From positions 496,001 through 560,000 of the forward strand of contig CP079860.1 of NCBI GenBank assembly GCA_019339365.1: 64,000 bases of DNA, given 5' to 3'. Position 1 is the first letter of the stretch. The number at the start of each line of letters is the position of its first letter. The notes under the pieces are model-generated. The model was not told where the DNA came from and ran no database searches. It worked only from the letters and a program-made list of their open reading frames with translations. Positions 50,433 through 60,112 of this stretch are shown in pieces. This stretch comes from Vibrio neptunius. GTDB taxonomy: Bacteria; Pseudomonadota; Gammaproteobacteria; Enterobacterales; Vibrionaceae. The position numbers were made by a program, and so were the translations under genes.

Positions 50433-52139
50433 ATGAAAACATTACAAATCGCTGCTATCGCTCTGTTGGTAGGAGGCGCGCTGGGCTATTCCGCTAATCA
50501 TTTCCTAGCCGGATCTAACATGGGAATGGATGCTAAGGCGGAGTCTGGTTCTTCTGATTCTGCTGAACCTCTCTACTGGGTTGCTCCGATGGACCCGAAC
50601 TACAAGCGAGATAAGCCCGGTAAGTCACCAATGGGCATGGACTTAATTCCAGTTTACGCCGAAGACATGGCGGGAGGGCAAGATAAACCCGGAACCATTA
50701 CGATTGATCCTTCGGTAGAAAACAACCTCGGCGTCAAGTCCGAACCCGTAACCCTAGAACCTCTCTCGCCTCGCATTGAAACGGTTGGTTACATTGCGTT
50801 TGATGAAAGCCAGCTGTGGCAAACCAACGTACGCGTCGCGGGTTGGGTTGAAAAACTGTTCATCAATGCGATCGGTGAGAAGGTCAACAAAGGCGATGTG
50901 CTGTTTACGCTCTATTCACCTGAGTTAGTGAAAGCGCAGGAAGAGCTACTCAATGCCTCTCGAACAGGCCGAACCGGCTTAGTCAAAGGTGCCACTGAAC
51001 GACTCGTGACACTAGGTGTAGACCGTGCACAGATTAAAGCGATGCTAAAACGCGGTAAAGCGTCACAAACGATTGAAATAAAGGCACCAGCTAACGGTGT
51101 GATTGCAAGTTTGAGCATTCGCGAAGGGGGTTATTTGTCACCCGCGCAAGCAGTGATCAGCGCTGGCCCACTGAACAATGTTTGGGTAGACGCAGAAGTG
51201 TTCGAACGTCAGGCGCAATGGATTAAAGCTGGCAGTGAAGCTTCAATGACATTAGATGCCATTCCGGGCAACGAATGGCAGGGTAAGGTCGACTACGTCT
51301 ACCCGATTCTTGATCCTAATACTCGTACTCTGCGCGTCAGACTTAAATTCCCTAACCCAGATGGCGAGCTCAAGCCCAATATGTTCGCCAACATTGCTCT
51401 TCAACCTGTTAGCGAAGAGTCAGTACTGACTATTCCTAAATCTGCGGTAATACGCTCTGGCGGCATGGCTCGCATCGTTCTGGCAGAAGGCCAAGGAAAA
51501 TACCGCTCTGCTCGCATCGAAACAGGCCGTGAAGCCGGAGATCGGGTTGAAGTGTTGCAGGGCTTAACCCAAGACGATCAAGTGGTGACTTCCGCACACT
51601 TTATGCTCGACTCTGAATCCAGCCAGTCTGCCGACCTTGCGCGCATTAATGGTGTTGAACCAGATGAGGAGACCGTTTGGGCGAAGGGAGAGATCACCGA
51701 CGTCATGGCTGATCATGGCATGTTGACGATCAACCACCAGCCAGTACCTGAATGGGATTGGCCGGGCATGGTCATGAATTTTACTCTCGCTAAAGACGTC
51801 GATGCGAGTGCATTCACAACAGGTCAAAGCATAGAGTTTGAAATGCAAAAAACCGAGTCTGGACAGTACGAAATTGTCGACTACAAAGTGGATGACTCTG
51901 TCGTTGCTGGCGAGCTTTGGTTGCAAGGCGATATTTCTATGCTGATGGCCGACTTTGGCATGATCACCTTAAACCATCTCCCTGTCGCGGAGTGGAACTG
52001 GCAGGCCGGTGAGATGAACTTCTCCGTTGGCGATGAAGTGGATCTATCGGGTTTTGAGGAAGGCCAGCGCGTTCGATTTCTAGTTGAACGACAAGGTGCA
52101 GATTACCTGCTCAAGCAATTGGCAACGGATGAGGGCTAA
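50433..52139 (+). CDS. cusB: RND periplasmic adaptor CusB with heavy-metal-binding domain and two C-terminal CusF-like domains
   Basis: Links CusA to CusC and takes part in metal hand-over. 568 residues from the ATG at 50433 (AAGG upstream). N-terminal TM/signal anchor (IAAIALLVGGALGYSA), then a heavy-metal-binding motif YWVAPMDPNYKRDKPGKSPM, GMDLIPVY; a lipoyl/barrel-sandwich domain (VAGWVEKLFINAIGEKVNKG), an alpha-hairpin and beta domains. The C-terminus carries two CusF-like OB domains at about 416-490 and 495-567. The first has the full Cu(I)/Ag(I) ligand set (NHQPVPEWDWPGMVMNF: His, Trp, two Met). The second (NHLPVAEWNWQAGEMNF) lacks the first Met. No free CusF gene is present, so the fusion probably replaces it. 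Confidence 0.93.
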   Translation: MKTLQIAAIALLVGGALGYSANHFLAGSNMGMDAKAESGSSDSAEPLYWVAPMDPNYKRDKPGKSPMGMDLIPVYAEDMAGGQDKPGTITIDPSVENNLGVKSEPVTLEPLSPRIETVGYIAFDESQLWQTNVRVAGWVEKLFINAIGEKVNKGDVLFTLYSPELVKAQEELLNASRTGRTGLVKGATERLVTLGVDRAQIKAMLKRGKASQTIEIKAPANGVIASLSIREGGYLSPAQAVISAGPLNNVWVDAEVFERQAQWIKAGSEASMTLDAIPGNEWQGKVDYVYPILDPNTRTLRVRLKFPNPDGELKPNMFANIALQPVSEESVLTIPKSAVIRSGGMARIVLAEGQGKYRSARIETGREAGDRVEVLQGLTQDDQVVTSAHFMLDSESSQSADLARINGVEPDEETVWAKGEITDVMADHGMLTINHQPVPEWDWPGMVMNFTLAKDVDASAFTTGQSIEFEMQKTESGQYEIVDYKVDDSVVAGELWLQGDISMLMADFGMITLNHLPVAEWNWQAGEMNFSVGDEVDLSGFEEGQRVRFLVERQGADYLLKQLATDEG

Positions 52140-52141
52140 CG

Positions 52142-55100
52142 ATGATCAATGCAATTATCCGTTGGTCAATCAGTAATAGACTTCTAGTATTGATTGCCAC
52201 TTTAGCTATTGTTTTGGCTGGTCTTTACAGTGTAAAGAATACACCTGTAGACGCGATTCCTGATTTATCGGATGTTCAGGTTATCATCAAAACCAGCTAT
52301 CCGGGTCAAGCACCTCAGGTGGTCGAGGATCAGGTCACTTACCCATTAACCACTGCCATGTTGGCTGTACCCGGTGCAGAAACCGTCAGGGGATACTCTT
52401 TCTTTGGGGATTCCTATGTCTACATCATCTTTAATGATGACACCGATATGTACTGGGCTCGCTCGCGCGTGCTGGAGTACCTCAGCCAAGTCGCTCCAAA
52501 CCTGCCTTCGAATACCAAACCAACATTGGGGCCGGATGCTACTGGGGTTGGCTGGGTTTACAGCTATGTTCTTCAGGATAAAACCGGACAACACGATTTA
52601 GCCCAGTTACGCAGCTTGCAGGATTGGTTCCTCAAATACGAACTCCAAACCGTTGATGGAGTATCGGAAGTCGCCACTGTGGGTGGCATGGTCAAGCAAT
52701 ATCAGGTCCAGATTGACCCCGCCAAACTGCGTGCTTACAACCTGACATTACAACAGGTAAACAACGCGATTCAAAACGGCAATCAGGAGACAGGTGCCTC
52801 CGTGATTGAGGTCGCCGAAGCCGAACACATGGTGCGCACCACAGGTTACTTGACTAGCATCGAAGATATCCGCTCACTGCCACTCAAGGTAACCGAAAAA
52901 GGCACCCCGCTGCTGTTGGGTGATGTCGCGGATATTAACCTTGGCCCACAAATGCGCCGTGGTATTTCTGAACTCAACGGTGAAGGGGAAGCCGTTGGTG
53001 GCGTGATTGTAATGCGCTTCGGTGAAAATGCCAGTGAAGTGATCGCCAAAACCAAAGCAAAACTGACCGAGCTGCAACGCGGCTTGCCTGACGGCGTCGA
53101 AATCGTACCAACGTATGACCGCTCTACGTTGATCGACTCTGCGGTAGAAAACTTATGGAAGAAACTGGCTGAAGAGTTCATCGTGGTTGCGATTGTCTGT
53201 GCTTTGTTCCTGTTCCATACCCGCTCATCACTGGTTATCGCCTTGAGCCTACCAGTGGGTATTCTGACTGCGTTTGTGATCATGCATTGGCAAGGAATTA
53301 ACGCCAACATCATGTCATTGGGTGGTATTGCCATCGCCATTGGAGCCATGGTCGACGGCGCAATCGTGATGATAGAAAACGTTCACAAGCACATTGAACG
53401 AACTCCACTCACCGATAAGAATCGCTGGCAAGTCATTGGCAAGGCCGCAGAGGAAGTCGGCGCACCGCTGTTCTTTTCTCTGCTGATCATCACGTTGAGC
53501 TTTGTCCCTGTCTTCGCTTTGGAAGGTCAGGAAGGCAAAATGTTTTCGCCACTGGCATTTACCAAAACTTACGCCATGGCAGCCTCTGCTGGCTTAGCGA
53601 TTACGCTAGTGCCTGTTCTGATGGGCTATTTCATTCGTGGCAAAGTGCTCCCGGAACACAAAAACCCAGTCAACAAAGGGTTAGTCTCGCTTTACAAACC
53701 ATTGCTCAACCTGAGCCTGCACTACCCTAAAACCATGATCGTCATTGCGATGGGACTTATGGCATCGGCTTACTACCCAACCAATAAGCTTGGCAGCGAA
53801 TTCATTCCTCCACTCGATGAGGGTGATTTGATGTACATGCCGACCACCTATCCGGGCATCTCGATTGGTAAAGCACGCGAGCTGTTACAGCAAACCAATA
53901 AGTTGATTAAAAGCGTCCCTGAGGTTGAAACAGTATGGGGGAAAATTGGACGCGCCGAAACCGCAACCGACCCAGCACCGCTGACCATGATTGAAACCGT
54001 CATACAGCTGAAACCTCGCCAGCAATGGCGTGAAGGTGTAACCACCGAATCGCTGCGCAAAGAGTTTGACGATTTAGTACAGTTCCCCGGGCTAACCAAT
54101 GCGTGGGTCATGCCAATCAAAACCCGCATCGACATGCTGGCAACTGGCATTAAAACGCCTATTGGGATCAAAATTGCAGGCCCCGACCTTAACGTCATTG
54201 AACAAATAGGGGCAGAACTGGAGCCTATTCTCAATCAGGTCAATGGTACGGCGTCTGTTTATGCTGAGCGTGTAGCAGGAGGACGCTACGTCACTATCGA
54301 TATAAAGCGTCGCTCCGCTGCTCGCTATGGTCTCAATATAAAAGATGTGCAACGCGTAATTTCCACGGCGGTGGGAGGCATGAACGTTGGGGAAACCATA
54401 GAAGGGCTGGAACGCTACCCGATTAATGTTCGATACCCACAGGATTACCGTGATTCAGTGGTGAAATTGCAGAACCTACCTCTGGTTACCCCAAATGGCG
54501 CTCGTATCGCACTGGCTGATGTGGCTGATATTCGTTACGAAGACGGCCCACCGATGATCAAAACAGAAAACGCTCGCCCTAATGGCTGGGTATTCGTGGA
54601 TATCGATGGACGAGATCTCGGGTCGTACGTTGCAGAAGCACAACAAATCGTAGCAGATCAGCTCAATCTGCCCGCTGGCTATTCTCTGGCTTGGTCAGGC
54701 CAATATGAATATATGGAACGAGCGAAAGAGCGCTTAAGTGTCGTGGTACCGATAACGCTGGCGATCATTATGCTGCTACTTTACTTCAGCTTCCGTCGCA
54801 TTGGCGAAGTGCTGATCATCATGATGACTCTCCCTCTCGCCATGGTGGGTGGCTTATGGCTGATGCACTTCCTCGGCTATAACTTCTCGATTGCCGTTGG
54901 GGTCGGCTTTATTGCCCTCGCGGGTGTCGCCGTCGAAATTGGCGTCATCATGCTGGTGTATCTCAACCAAGCCTGGCACTACAAAAAGCTGGATGCCCAA
55001 GAGCAGAACTATGCCATTACTTCCGATGATCTGTCGATGGCGATACAAGACGGCGCAGGCCTCAGAGTTCGACCTGTGATGATGACTGTTCTGACCGTCA

Positions 55101-55270
55101 TCATTGGTCTTGTACCGATCATGTACGGCGAAGGTACGGGCTCTGAAGTCATGCAACGAATCGCCGCCCCTATGATTGGTGGAATGGCATCGGCGCTGCT
55201 ACTCACGCTTCTGGTACTACCAGCCATTTTCAAATTGTGGAAACAAAGAGAAATCTCACGTCACTCATAA
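52142..55270 (+). CDS. cusA: RND efflux pump inner-membrane transporter CusA
   Basis: Proton-driven Cu(I)/Ag(I) exporter of the heavy-metal RND (HME) group. 1042 residues, twelve TM segments and two large periplasmic loops. Landmarks: ISNRLLVLIATLAIVLAGLY at TM1, NTPVDAIPDLSDVQVI, GGIAIAIGAMVDGAIVMIEN in TM4 with the proton-relay Asp, EFIPPLDEGDLMYMPTTYPG (the HME signature), and VGFIALAGVAVEIGVIMLVY in TM10. Starts 2 nt after cusB, so coupled. Confidence 0.96.
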   Translation: MINAIIRWSISNRLLVLIATLAIVLAGLYSVKNTPVDAIPDLSDVQVIIKTSYPGQAPQVVEDQVTYPLTTAMLAVPGAETVRGYSFFGDSYVYIIFNDDTDMYWARSRVLEYLSQVAPNLPSNTKPTLGPDATGVGWVYSYVLQDKTGQHDLAQLRSLQDWFLKYELQTVDGVSEVATVGGMVKQYQVQIDPAKLRAYNLTLQQVNNAIQNGNQETGASVIEVAEAEHMVRTTGYLTSIEDIRSLPLKVTEKGTPLLLGDVADINLGPQMRRGISELNGEGEAVGGVIVMRFGENASEVIAKTKAKLTELQRGLPDGVEIVPTYDRSTLIDSAVENLWKKLAEEFIVVAIVCALFLFHTRSSLVIALSLPVGILTAFVIMHWQGINANIMSLGGIAIAIGAMVDGAIVMIENVHKHIERTPLTDKNRWQVIGKAAEEVGAPLFFSLLIITLSFVPVFALEGQEGKMFSPLAFTKTYAMAASAGLAITLVPVLMGYFIRGKVLPEHKNPVNKGLVSLYKPLLNLSLHYPKTMIVIAMGLMASAYYPTNKLGSEFIPPLDEGDLMYMPTTYPGISIGKARELLQQTNKLIKSVPEVETVWGKIGRAETATDPAPLTMIETVIQLKPRQQWREGVTTESLRKEFDDLVQFPGLTNAWVMPIKTRIDMLATGIKTPIGIKIAGPDLNVIEQIGAELEPILNQVNGTASVYAERVAGGRYVTIDIKRRSAARYGLNIKDVQRVISTAVGGMNVGETIEGLERYPINVRYPQDYRDSVVKLQNLPLVTPNGARIALADVADIRYEDGPPMIKTENARPNGWVFVDIDGRDLGSYVAEAQQIVADQLNLPAGYSLAWSGQYEYMERAKERLSVVVPITLAIIMLLLYFSFRRIGEVLIIMMTLPLAMVGGLWLMHFLGYNFSIAVGVGFIALAGVAVEIGVIMLVYLNQAWHYKKLDAQEQNYAITSDDLSMAIQDGAGLRVRPVMMTVLTVIIGLVPIMYGEGTGSEVMQRIAAPMIGGMASALLLTLLVLPAIFKLWKQREISRHS

Positions 55271-55332
55271 CCATAGAACCATGTCCCCGTAGCTCAATGC
55301 TTCGGGGCACCCTACTACTTAAGGAAACAACG

Positions 55333-55878
55333 ATGAAAAAAACAATTCTGGCACTTACACTGACTCTGGCTAGCACTCAAATTCTCGCTCAAATGGATCA
55401 CTCATCAATGGATCATTCCAAAATGAATATGGAAGGTATGGACCATTCGAAAGTGATGAGCGATATGAAGGGAATGGACCAATCACAAATGAACATGGAC
55501 GAGATGTCCGATGTTGGTATGCCTGCCAAAGGTGCTAAACCGGACAAAGTGGTACACGTGATCCTTGACGATGATATGAGCATTACATTCAAAAAAGAGG
55601 TAGATATAGAACCAAATGACGTAGTCCAGTTTGTGGTCATGAACAAAGGGAAAATCGACCATGAGTTTTCCATTGGCTCAGCACAAGAGCAACTCAAGCA
55701 CCGTGAGATGATGAAGAAAATGGGCAACCACGCTCATGATTCTGGCAGTACAGTGACGGTTGCTCCGGGCAAAGCCAAGCAGTTACTGTGGCATTTCCAT
55801 GGTGACAACAACGTTGAGTTTGCCTGCAACATCCCAGGACACGCGGAAGCTGGCATGGTCAAATCAGTGGTATTGTAA
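55333..55878 (+). CDS. Secreted cupredoxin with Met/His-rich N-terminus
   Basis: 181 residues from the ATG at 55333 (AAGGAAA upstream); a longer reading begins inside cusA and is rejected. Signal peptide ILALTLTLASTQILAQ, then a ~45-residue Met/His/Asp repeat region with units like MDHSSMDHSKM and MDQSQMNMDEM. The C-terminal plastocyanin-like domain has type 1 copper ligands H110, C165, H170 and M175 (KIDHEFS...FACNIPGHAEAGM). Last gene of the copper operon, 62 nt after cusA. Probably buffers or delivers periplasmic copper to the CusCBA pump. Confidence 0.9.
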   Translation: MKKTILALTLTLASTQILAQMDHSSMDHSKMNMEGMDHSKVMSDMKGMDQSQMNMDEMSDVGMPAKGAKPDKVVHVILDDDMSITFKKEVDIEPNDVVQFVVMNKGKIDHEFSIGSAQEQLKHREMMKKMGNHAHDSGSTVTVAPGKAKQLLWHFHGDNNVEFACNIPGHAEAGMVKSVVL

Positions 55879-55888
55879 CACTCCCCAG

Positions 55889-55910
55889 CCTGCCAGCTGT
55901 TGCTGGCAGG
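55889..55910 (+). terminator. Hairpin after the copper operon
   Basis: CCTGCCAGC (55889-55897) pairs with GCTGGCAGG (55902-55910). It is a strong stem with a 4-nt loop but no T-run, so it may stabilise the 3' end or terminate weakly. Confidence 0.5.
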
Positions 55911-56000
55911 CCGTCTGACGTGACTAAAATGTTTCACCGGATACAGAAAGTGATCTGGTAATAACTCACCACGTAGTAAGCCAAACATGTTTTGCTATAT

Positions 56001-56033
56001 CAAAGAAAAAGCCACGTATCTTAGATACGTGGC
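56001..56033 (-). terminator. Intrinsic terminator downstream of the pirin gene
   Basis: GCCACGTATC (56011-56020) and GATACGTGGC (56024-56033) form a 10-bp stem with a 3-nt loop. Read on the minus strand it is followed by TTTTTCTTTG. It is about 120 nt past the pirin stop. Confidence 0.82.
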
Positions 56034-56153
56034 AAAACAAAAAGTGAATGGCAGTGGATTATTCGCTTTTTGTGTTCAATAGCTCCCAAGTTCAGGAGCT
56101 AATAGGTAAAGTTTAGACGAAATAGTGCAACTATCTATTCATATGGTTTACTA

Positions 56154-57002
56154 TCAGTATTTTTCAAACTCGCCGCTGTTGTAGTCGCTGATCGCTTGTT
56201 CAATTTCTTGCATGCTGTTCATTACAAACGGGCCATAATGCACTATCGGCTCATCAATGGGTTCACCGAGGAGAATCAGCACTCCGCTGCTTTTCGTTGC
56301 AACTAAACTCACGGCTTCACCCGTTGATAACAATGCCATCTCACCATGTTGCACGTGCTGTCCATTCAAGCTAATTTCACCCTGATAAACATACAGCATC
56401 ATGTTAAATTTTTGCGGTGTAAGTAACTTGATCTTCTGGTCAGTTTCAGAACGCCAGTCTGAAACTGATAACGGCACTCCGGTTTTGTTCAGTGGCCCTT
56501 TCTTTACGTTGCCTTCAACGGATACCTCACCTGCTAGAACGCGTAATACTCCAACGCTCTCATCTTGATACTCTGTGATGGTTTCAGGCTGGAAGTCATG
56601 ATACTGAGCGGGTTTCATCTTGTCGCGCGCTGGCTGATTTATCCAAATTTGGAAACCATGTAGGTCACCATCTTGCATGATAGGCATCTCGCTGTGGATG
56701 ACTCCACGTCCTGCCGCCATCCATTGAGCGCCACCAGAACGCAATTCTCCCACGTTCCCCATGTGATCTTTATGTTGGAAGTGACCTTTAAGCATATAGG
56801 TCAAAGTTTCAATGCCACGATGAGGGTGTGGTGGAAAGCCGCCTACATAGTCAGAAAGCTGATCGGACTTCAGCTCATCTATCATCAGAAACGGCGAAAG
56901 ACCTGCGTTATTAAAACCCGCCACGCGACTAATTTTGACCCCATCGCCATCGGATGTGGCGTGTGCTGGAATGATTTGACGGATTTCTCGACGTTGACCC
57001 AT
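56154..57002 (-). CDS. Pirin-family protein
   Basis: Bicupin metalloprotein of 282 residues from the ATG at 57002, which has GAGGAG upstream; the longer reading to 57062 is not needed. The N-terminal cupin holds the metal ligands in FPPHPHRGIETLTYML (two His), FQHKDHMGN (His) and GVIHSEMP (His, Glu), the complete pirin set, followed by FQIWINQPARDKM. Some bacterial pirins are quercetinases or regulators; the function here is not predictable. Monocistronic. Confidence 0.9.
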   Translation of the reverse strand: MGQRREIRQIIPAHATSDGDGVKISRVAGFNNAGLSPFLMIDELKSDQLSDYVGGFPPHPHRGIETLTYMLKGHFQHKDHMGNVGELRSGGAQWMAAGRGVIHSEMPIMQDGDLHGFQIWINQPARDKMKPAQYHDFQPETITEYQDESVGVLRVLAGEVSVEGNVKKGPLNKTGVPLSVSDWRSETDQKIKLLTPQKFNMMLYVYQGEISLNGQHVQHGEMALLSTGEAVSLVATKSSGVLILLGEPIDEPIVHYGPFVMNSMQEIEQAISDYNSGEFEKY

Positions 57003-57163
57003 TTTCTTTCTCCTCAAGAGCGATGACCACAGTCTATCGCTCTCAAATTGAATCTTGAGCACAAGAATTCGAGCTACTCATTCAAAATTTTTGAATGCCT
57101 CTAAAGCGCTTACCTCTACAAAGCCTAATCGACTGAAAGCCATTTGTTGCTGTATATTGACTC

Positions 57164-57799
57164 TCAAGATGCAGAAATATAACTCTGCCAGTAGCGGTGA
57201 AGTGCTGCGATATCTTTAGAACATAACCATTCCATCGCCCCCTTTAGCTCTTCATCATGCCAGTGCCACCACTGCATTTCCAATAACTGTTTGATTTGTT
57301 CTTGGTTAAAACGAAACTTGATGTGCTTGGCTGGATTAGAACCAACAATTTCATAGGGTGCCACATCTTTTGTTACCACCGCTCGGCTGGCAATGATTGC
57401 GCCATCACCAATTTTAACTCCAGCCATGATCATGGCCTCAGAGCCTATCCATACGTCATTGCCGATGACAGTATCACCTGCTGGCCGAAAGCCATCTCTT
57501 GCCTGAGCAAAGTTTGGATCGTCCTGATAAAAGAAAGGAAAAGTGCTTGCCCAGTCAGTACGATGCCCTTGATTTCCAGCCATCATAAACACAGCACCAG
57601 ATCCAATAGAGCAAAAATTGCCAATGATCAATTTATCAACATCATCACGCTCAGCAGAGAGGTACCGGGCACAATCATCAAAACTATGTTGATGATAATA
57701 GCCAGAATAGTAACTGTGCCGACCAACAATAATATTGGGGTTAGTAATTTGTTCCGCAATCGGTTTGCCCGCAAACGGAGAATCGAAATAGTTTTGCAT
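57164..57799 (-). CDS. catB: Type B chloramphenicol acetyltransferase / xenobiotic acetyltransferase (CatB9-like)
   Basis: Left-handed beta-helix acetyltransferase that moves acetyl from acetyl-CoA to chloramphenicol or related hydroxyl acceptors. 211 residues from the ATG at 57799. The sequence is strikingly close, from memory, to V. cholerae CatB9: [35 protein letters not shown], and the catalytic H79 in [12 protein letters not shown]. Hexapeptide repeats cover [20 protein letters not shown]. It ends with the [11 protein letters not shown] and [10 protein letters not shown] features of the family. No integron attC-like site or transposase was seen beside it, so it looks like a resident chromosomal gene. 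Actual resistance is not established. Confidence 0.92.
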   Translation of the reverse strand: MQNYFDSPFAGKPIAEQITNPNIIVGRHSYYSGYYHQHSFDDCARYLSAERDDVDKLIIGNFCSIGSGAVFMMAGNQGHRTDWASTFPFFYQDDPNFAQARDGFRPAGDTVIGNDVWIGSEAMIMAGVKIGDGAIIASRAVVTKDVAPYEIVGSNPAKHIKFRFNQEQIKQLLEMQWWHWHDEELKGAMEWLCSKDIAALHRYWQSYISAS

Positions 57800-58032
57800 A
57801 GTGGTGATACCTGATTGTTTTTCCAACAATTTACACCAACACTAGATATCCCAAAAGCTCTCTTTTCTACCTGAGTAAAATATCACACAACGCTGACAAG
57901 AGACGGCAAAGCATCATCCAATCGACAATGTCGAACACAGTCAACCATAGTTAGCTCAGAGTACACTGGATAGGATTGGTTATCCGGCCTCAACCAGAGT
58001 AAAGTAGCCCGACTTAAGAGAAGGAATTAATA

Positions 58033-59334
58033 ATGAACGCTCAAGCATTTGTTGACGCAGGACTGCATTACATCCCACACACATTTTCCGTACCACTGGA
58101 TTACTCAGACCCAGCACAAGGACAGATTGATATCTTTGCGCGTGAAGTGTCTCTCTTTGAAGACAAGAACTCGTCTAAACCGTGGCTGGTTTATTTTCAA
58201 GGTGGGCCAGGGTTTCCATCACCACGCCAAAACGGCAATAACGGGTGGATAAAACGCGCGCTGCAAAACTACCGCGTGTTGTTGCTTGACCAACGGGGCA
58301 CGGGTAACAGCTCGGTTATTAATCACCAAACATTGGCCCATATACAGCCACAACAACAGGCAGAGTATCTGAGCCATTTTCGCGCTGACAACATAGTGCG
58401 AGATGCGGAATTCATCCGTGAACAGTTCGGTGTCGATAAATGGGCTACCCTAGGCCAGAGCTTTGGTGGTTTCTGCTCTCTGACTTATCTGTCTATGTTC
58501 CCAGACAGCTTGTCGCGTAGCTACATCACAGGCGGCGTGCCTTCTGTTTCCCGTCACCCAGACGATGTCTATCGTGCGACATTTAAGCGCACGATGGAAA
58601 AGAACCAAGCATTTTTTAGCCAGTTCCCGAAAGCTCAGCAGCTATGTCAGCAGATTGCTGATCATCTTTTGCAACATGAAGAGTTTCTGCCCAATGGCCA
58701 GCGTTTTACCGTTGAACAATTCCAGCAAATTGGAATTAACTTTGGCGTTAGTGATACTTTCCTACCCACTTACTACTTGCTTGAAAACGCATTCATTACC
58801 GTGAATGGTAAGCCTCAGCTTCGTTATGAATTCCTCAATAGTATGCTGATGGAACAAAACTTTCAGACCAATCCGATTTATGCCATTTTGCACGAGTCTA
58901 TCTACTGTCAGGGTTTTGCTTCAAAGTGGAGCGCACACCGCGTTCGTCAAGATCATCAGGCGCTTAATTATCAGTCGGGCCAGCCATTTTACTTTACTGG
59001 GGAAATGGTATTCCCTTGGATGTTTGACCAATATGTAACGTTAAAACCGCTAAAACAAGCCGCTGACCTACTGGCAGAAAAGCAGGACTGGTCGCCGTTA
59101 TATGATGCTGAGCAGCTGTCAAACAACAAAGTACCAGTCAGCTGCGCGGTTTACGCCGATGACATGTTTGTTGAAATGGACATCAGCCGCGAAACTCTGG
59201 CAATGATTCCCAATGCTAAAGCGTGGATAACAAACGAATACGAGCACAACGGTCTTAGAGCCGATGGCGAACGTATTTTCGACAAACTGTTCGAGATGGG
59301 TGAACAAACTGCCGCCAATCTCACGCTGGTTTAA
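58033..59334 (+). CDS. Proline iminopeptidase-like alpha/beta hydrolase (peptidase S33)
   Basis: Likely removes N-terminal proline from small peptides in the cytosol. 433 residues, AAGGA before the ATG. The oxyanion motif FQGGPGFPSP is followed by VLLLDQRGTGNSS (the DQRGTGxS signature of prolyl aminopeptidases), the nucleophile Ser in TLGQSFGGFCSL, and the acid/base residues probably in YADDMFVEMD and NEYEHNGLRADG. Length matches the longer S33 type rather than the ~320-residue Pip. No signal peptide. A hairpin (GGCGAACAC/GTGTTCGCC, 59344-59376) follows. Confidence 0.9.
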   Translation: MNAQAFVDAGLHYIPHTFSVPLDYSDPAQGQIDIFAREVSLFEDKNSSKPWLVYFQGGPGFPSPRQNGNNGWIKRALQNYRVLLLDQRGTGNSSVINHQTLAHIQPQQQAEYLSHFRADNIVRDAEFIREQFGVDKWATLGQSFGGFCSLTYLSMFPDSLSRSYITGGVPSVSRHPDDVYRATFKRTMEKNQAFFSQFPKAQQLCQQIADHLLQHEEFLPNGQRFTVEQFQQIGINFGVSDTFLPTYYLLENAFITVNGKPQLRYEFLNSMLMEQNFQTNPIYAILHESIYCQGFASKWSAHRVRQDHQALNYQSGQPFYFTGEMVFPWMFDQYVTLKPLKQAADLLAEKQDWSPLYDAEQLSNNKVPVSCAVYADDMFVEMDISRETLAMIPNAKAWITNEYEHNGLRADGERIFDKLFEMGEQTAANLTLV

Positions 59335-59427
59335 CGAAATCAAGGCGAACACTGAGATCAATTGTTGGTGTTCGCCCTGTCAAATCGTATAATTTCCTTA
59401 TTAGTCTTTTATTTCTGGATTCAGAAC

Positions 59428-60105
59428 ATGTCTTCAAAATTTATTGAACGAGTTTGGTCTCATACTTGTGTCACTATGGAAGAAAAGCTCATCTTGCTCG
59501 CTCTGGCAGAATTGTCCGATCGCAGCGGTGCAGTGATTACCACCATGGCGGAGTTGCAGGAAATGACCAACGGTTCTGAATCCACGATTGACCATGTCCT
59601 TGGCAAACTGGCGGTTGAACAAGCCATTATTTCACTAAGCAAGACGTATACCCGCAAGCAGGGCAACATCAAGTGCAAAATTAACGTTGGCAACCAGCAC
59701 TCTATTCCTGTGTATGCCACCTCTGAGCCGATTGCCAAAGTGCCACAATTCCATAAAACGCAGGTGAAGCCACTCAATCCATCGGCTTCCAATAGCAAAA
59801 TGATCAACCTTGCTGAACTGTCACCTAATGTGATCGAGTCGTGGGCAGAAGTCATTATGTTCCGCACTGGTTTCGCCAATCAGACCAACGTCTGGGCAAG
59901 CTTTGTGGAAAAAGTTCAGGCCATTGGTCAGCCACTGATGAGTCAGGATGACCTTAACAGTCGCCTTCACGCACACCTGCACACGGAAAAGAGTTACGGA
60001 CAAGGTAAAGGCTTTAGTAATAAAAAACCTGCAGCGACCAAAATGTCACCCAACCAAGCCTTCAAGAAAAAGATGGCAAACTTCAACTTTGATTTTGACG
60101 ACTAG
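59428..60105 (+). CDS. HTH protein of unknown function, first gene of an uncharacterised three-gene set
   Basis: 225 residues from the ATG at 59428; a longer reading to 59362 starts in the previous gene's hairpin. Residues 1-75 form a winged HTH of the type seen in replication initiators (EEKLILLALAELSDRSGAVI, then a recognition helix in GSESTIDHVLGKLAVEQAII). A linker rich in Lys, Pro and Ser follows. The C-terminal part (VWASFVEKVQAIGQPLMSQD, DLNSRLHAHL) has a faint resemblance to the ssDNA-binding region of DnaT (ASF-x(n)-QAxG-x(n)-L). It ends NFNFDFDD, an acidic tail like those that dock replication proteins. The stop is 7 nt before the next gene's likely ATG. Function not known; the replication link is an inference. 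Confidence 0.7.
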   Translation: MSSKFIERVWSHTCVTMEEKLILLALAELSDRSGAVITTMAELQEMTNGSESTIDHVLGKLAVEQAIISLSKTYTRKQGNIKCKINVGNQHSIPVYATSEPIAKVPQFHKTQVKPLNPSASNSKMINLAELSPNVIESWAEVIMFRTGFANQTNVWASFVEKVQAIGQPLMSQDDLNSRLHAHLHTEKSYGQGKGFSNKKPAATKMSPNQAFKKKMANFNFDFDD

Positions 60106-60112
60106 GTAAAAG

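Noticed and set aside
57800-58032. attC-like integron site near catB
   Set aside because: No paired core sites or long imperfect palindrome of attC type could be seen by eye.
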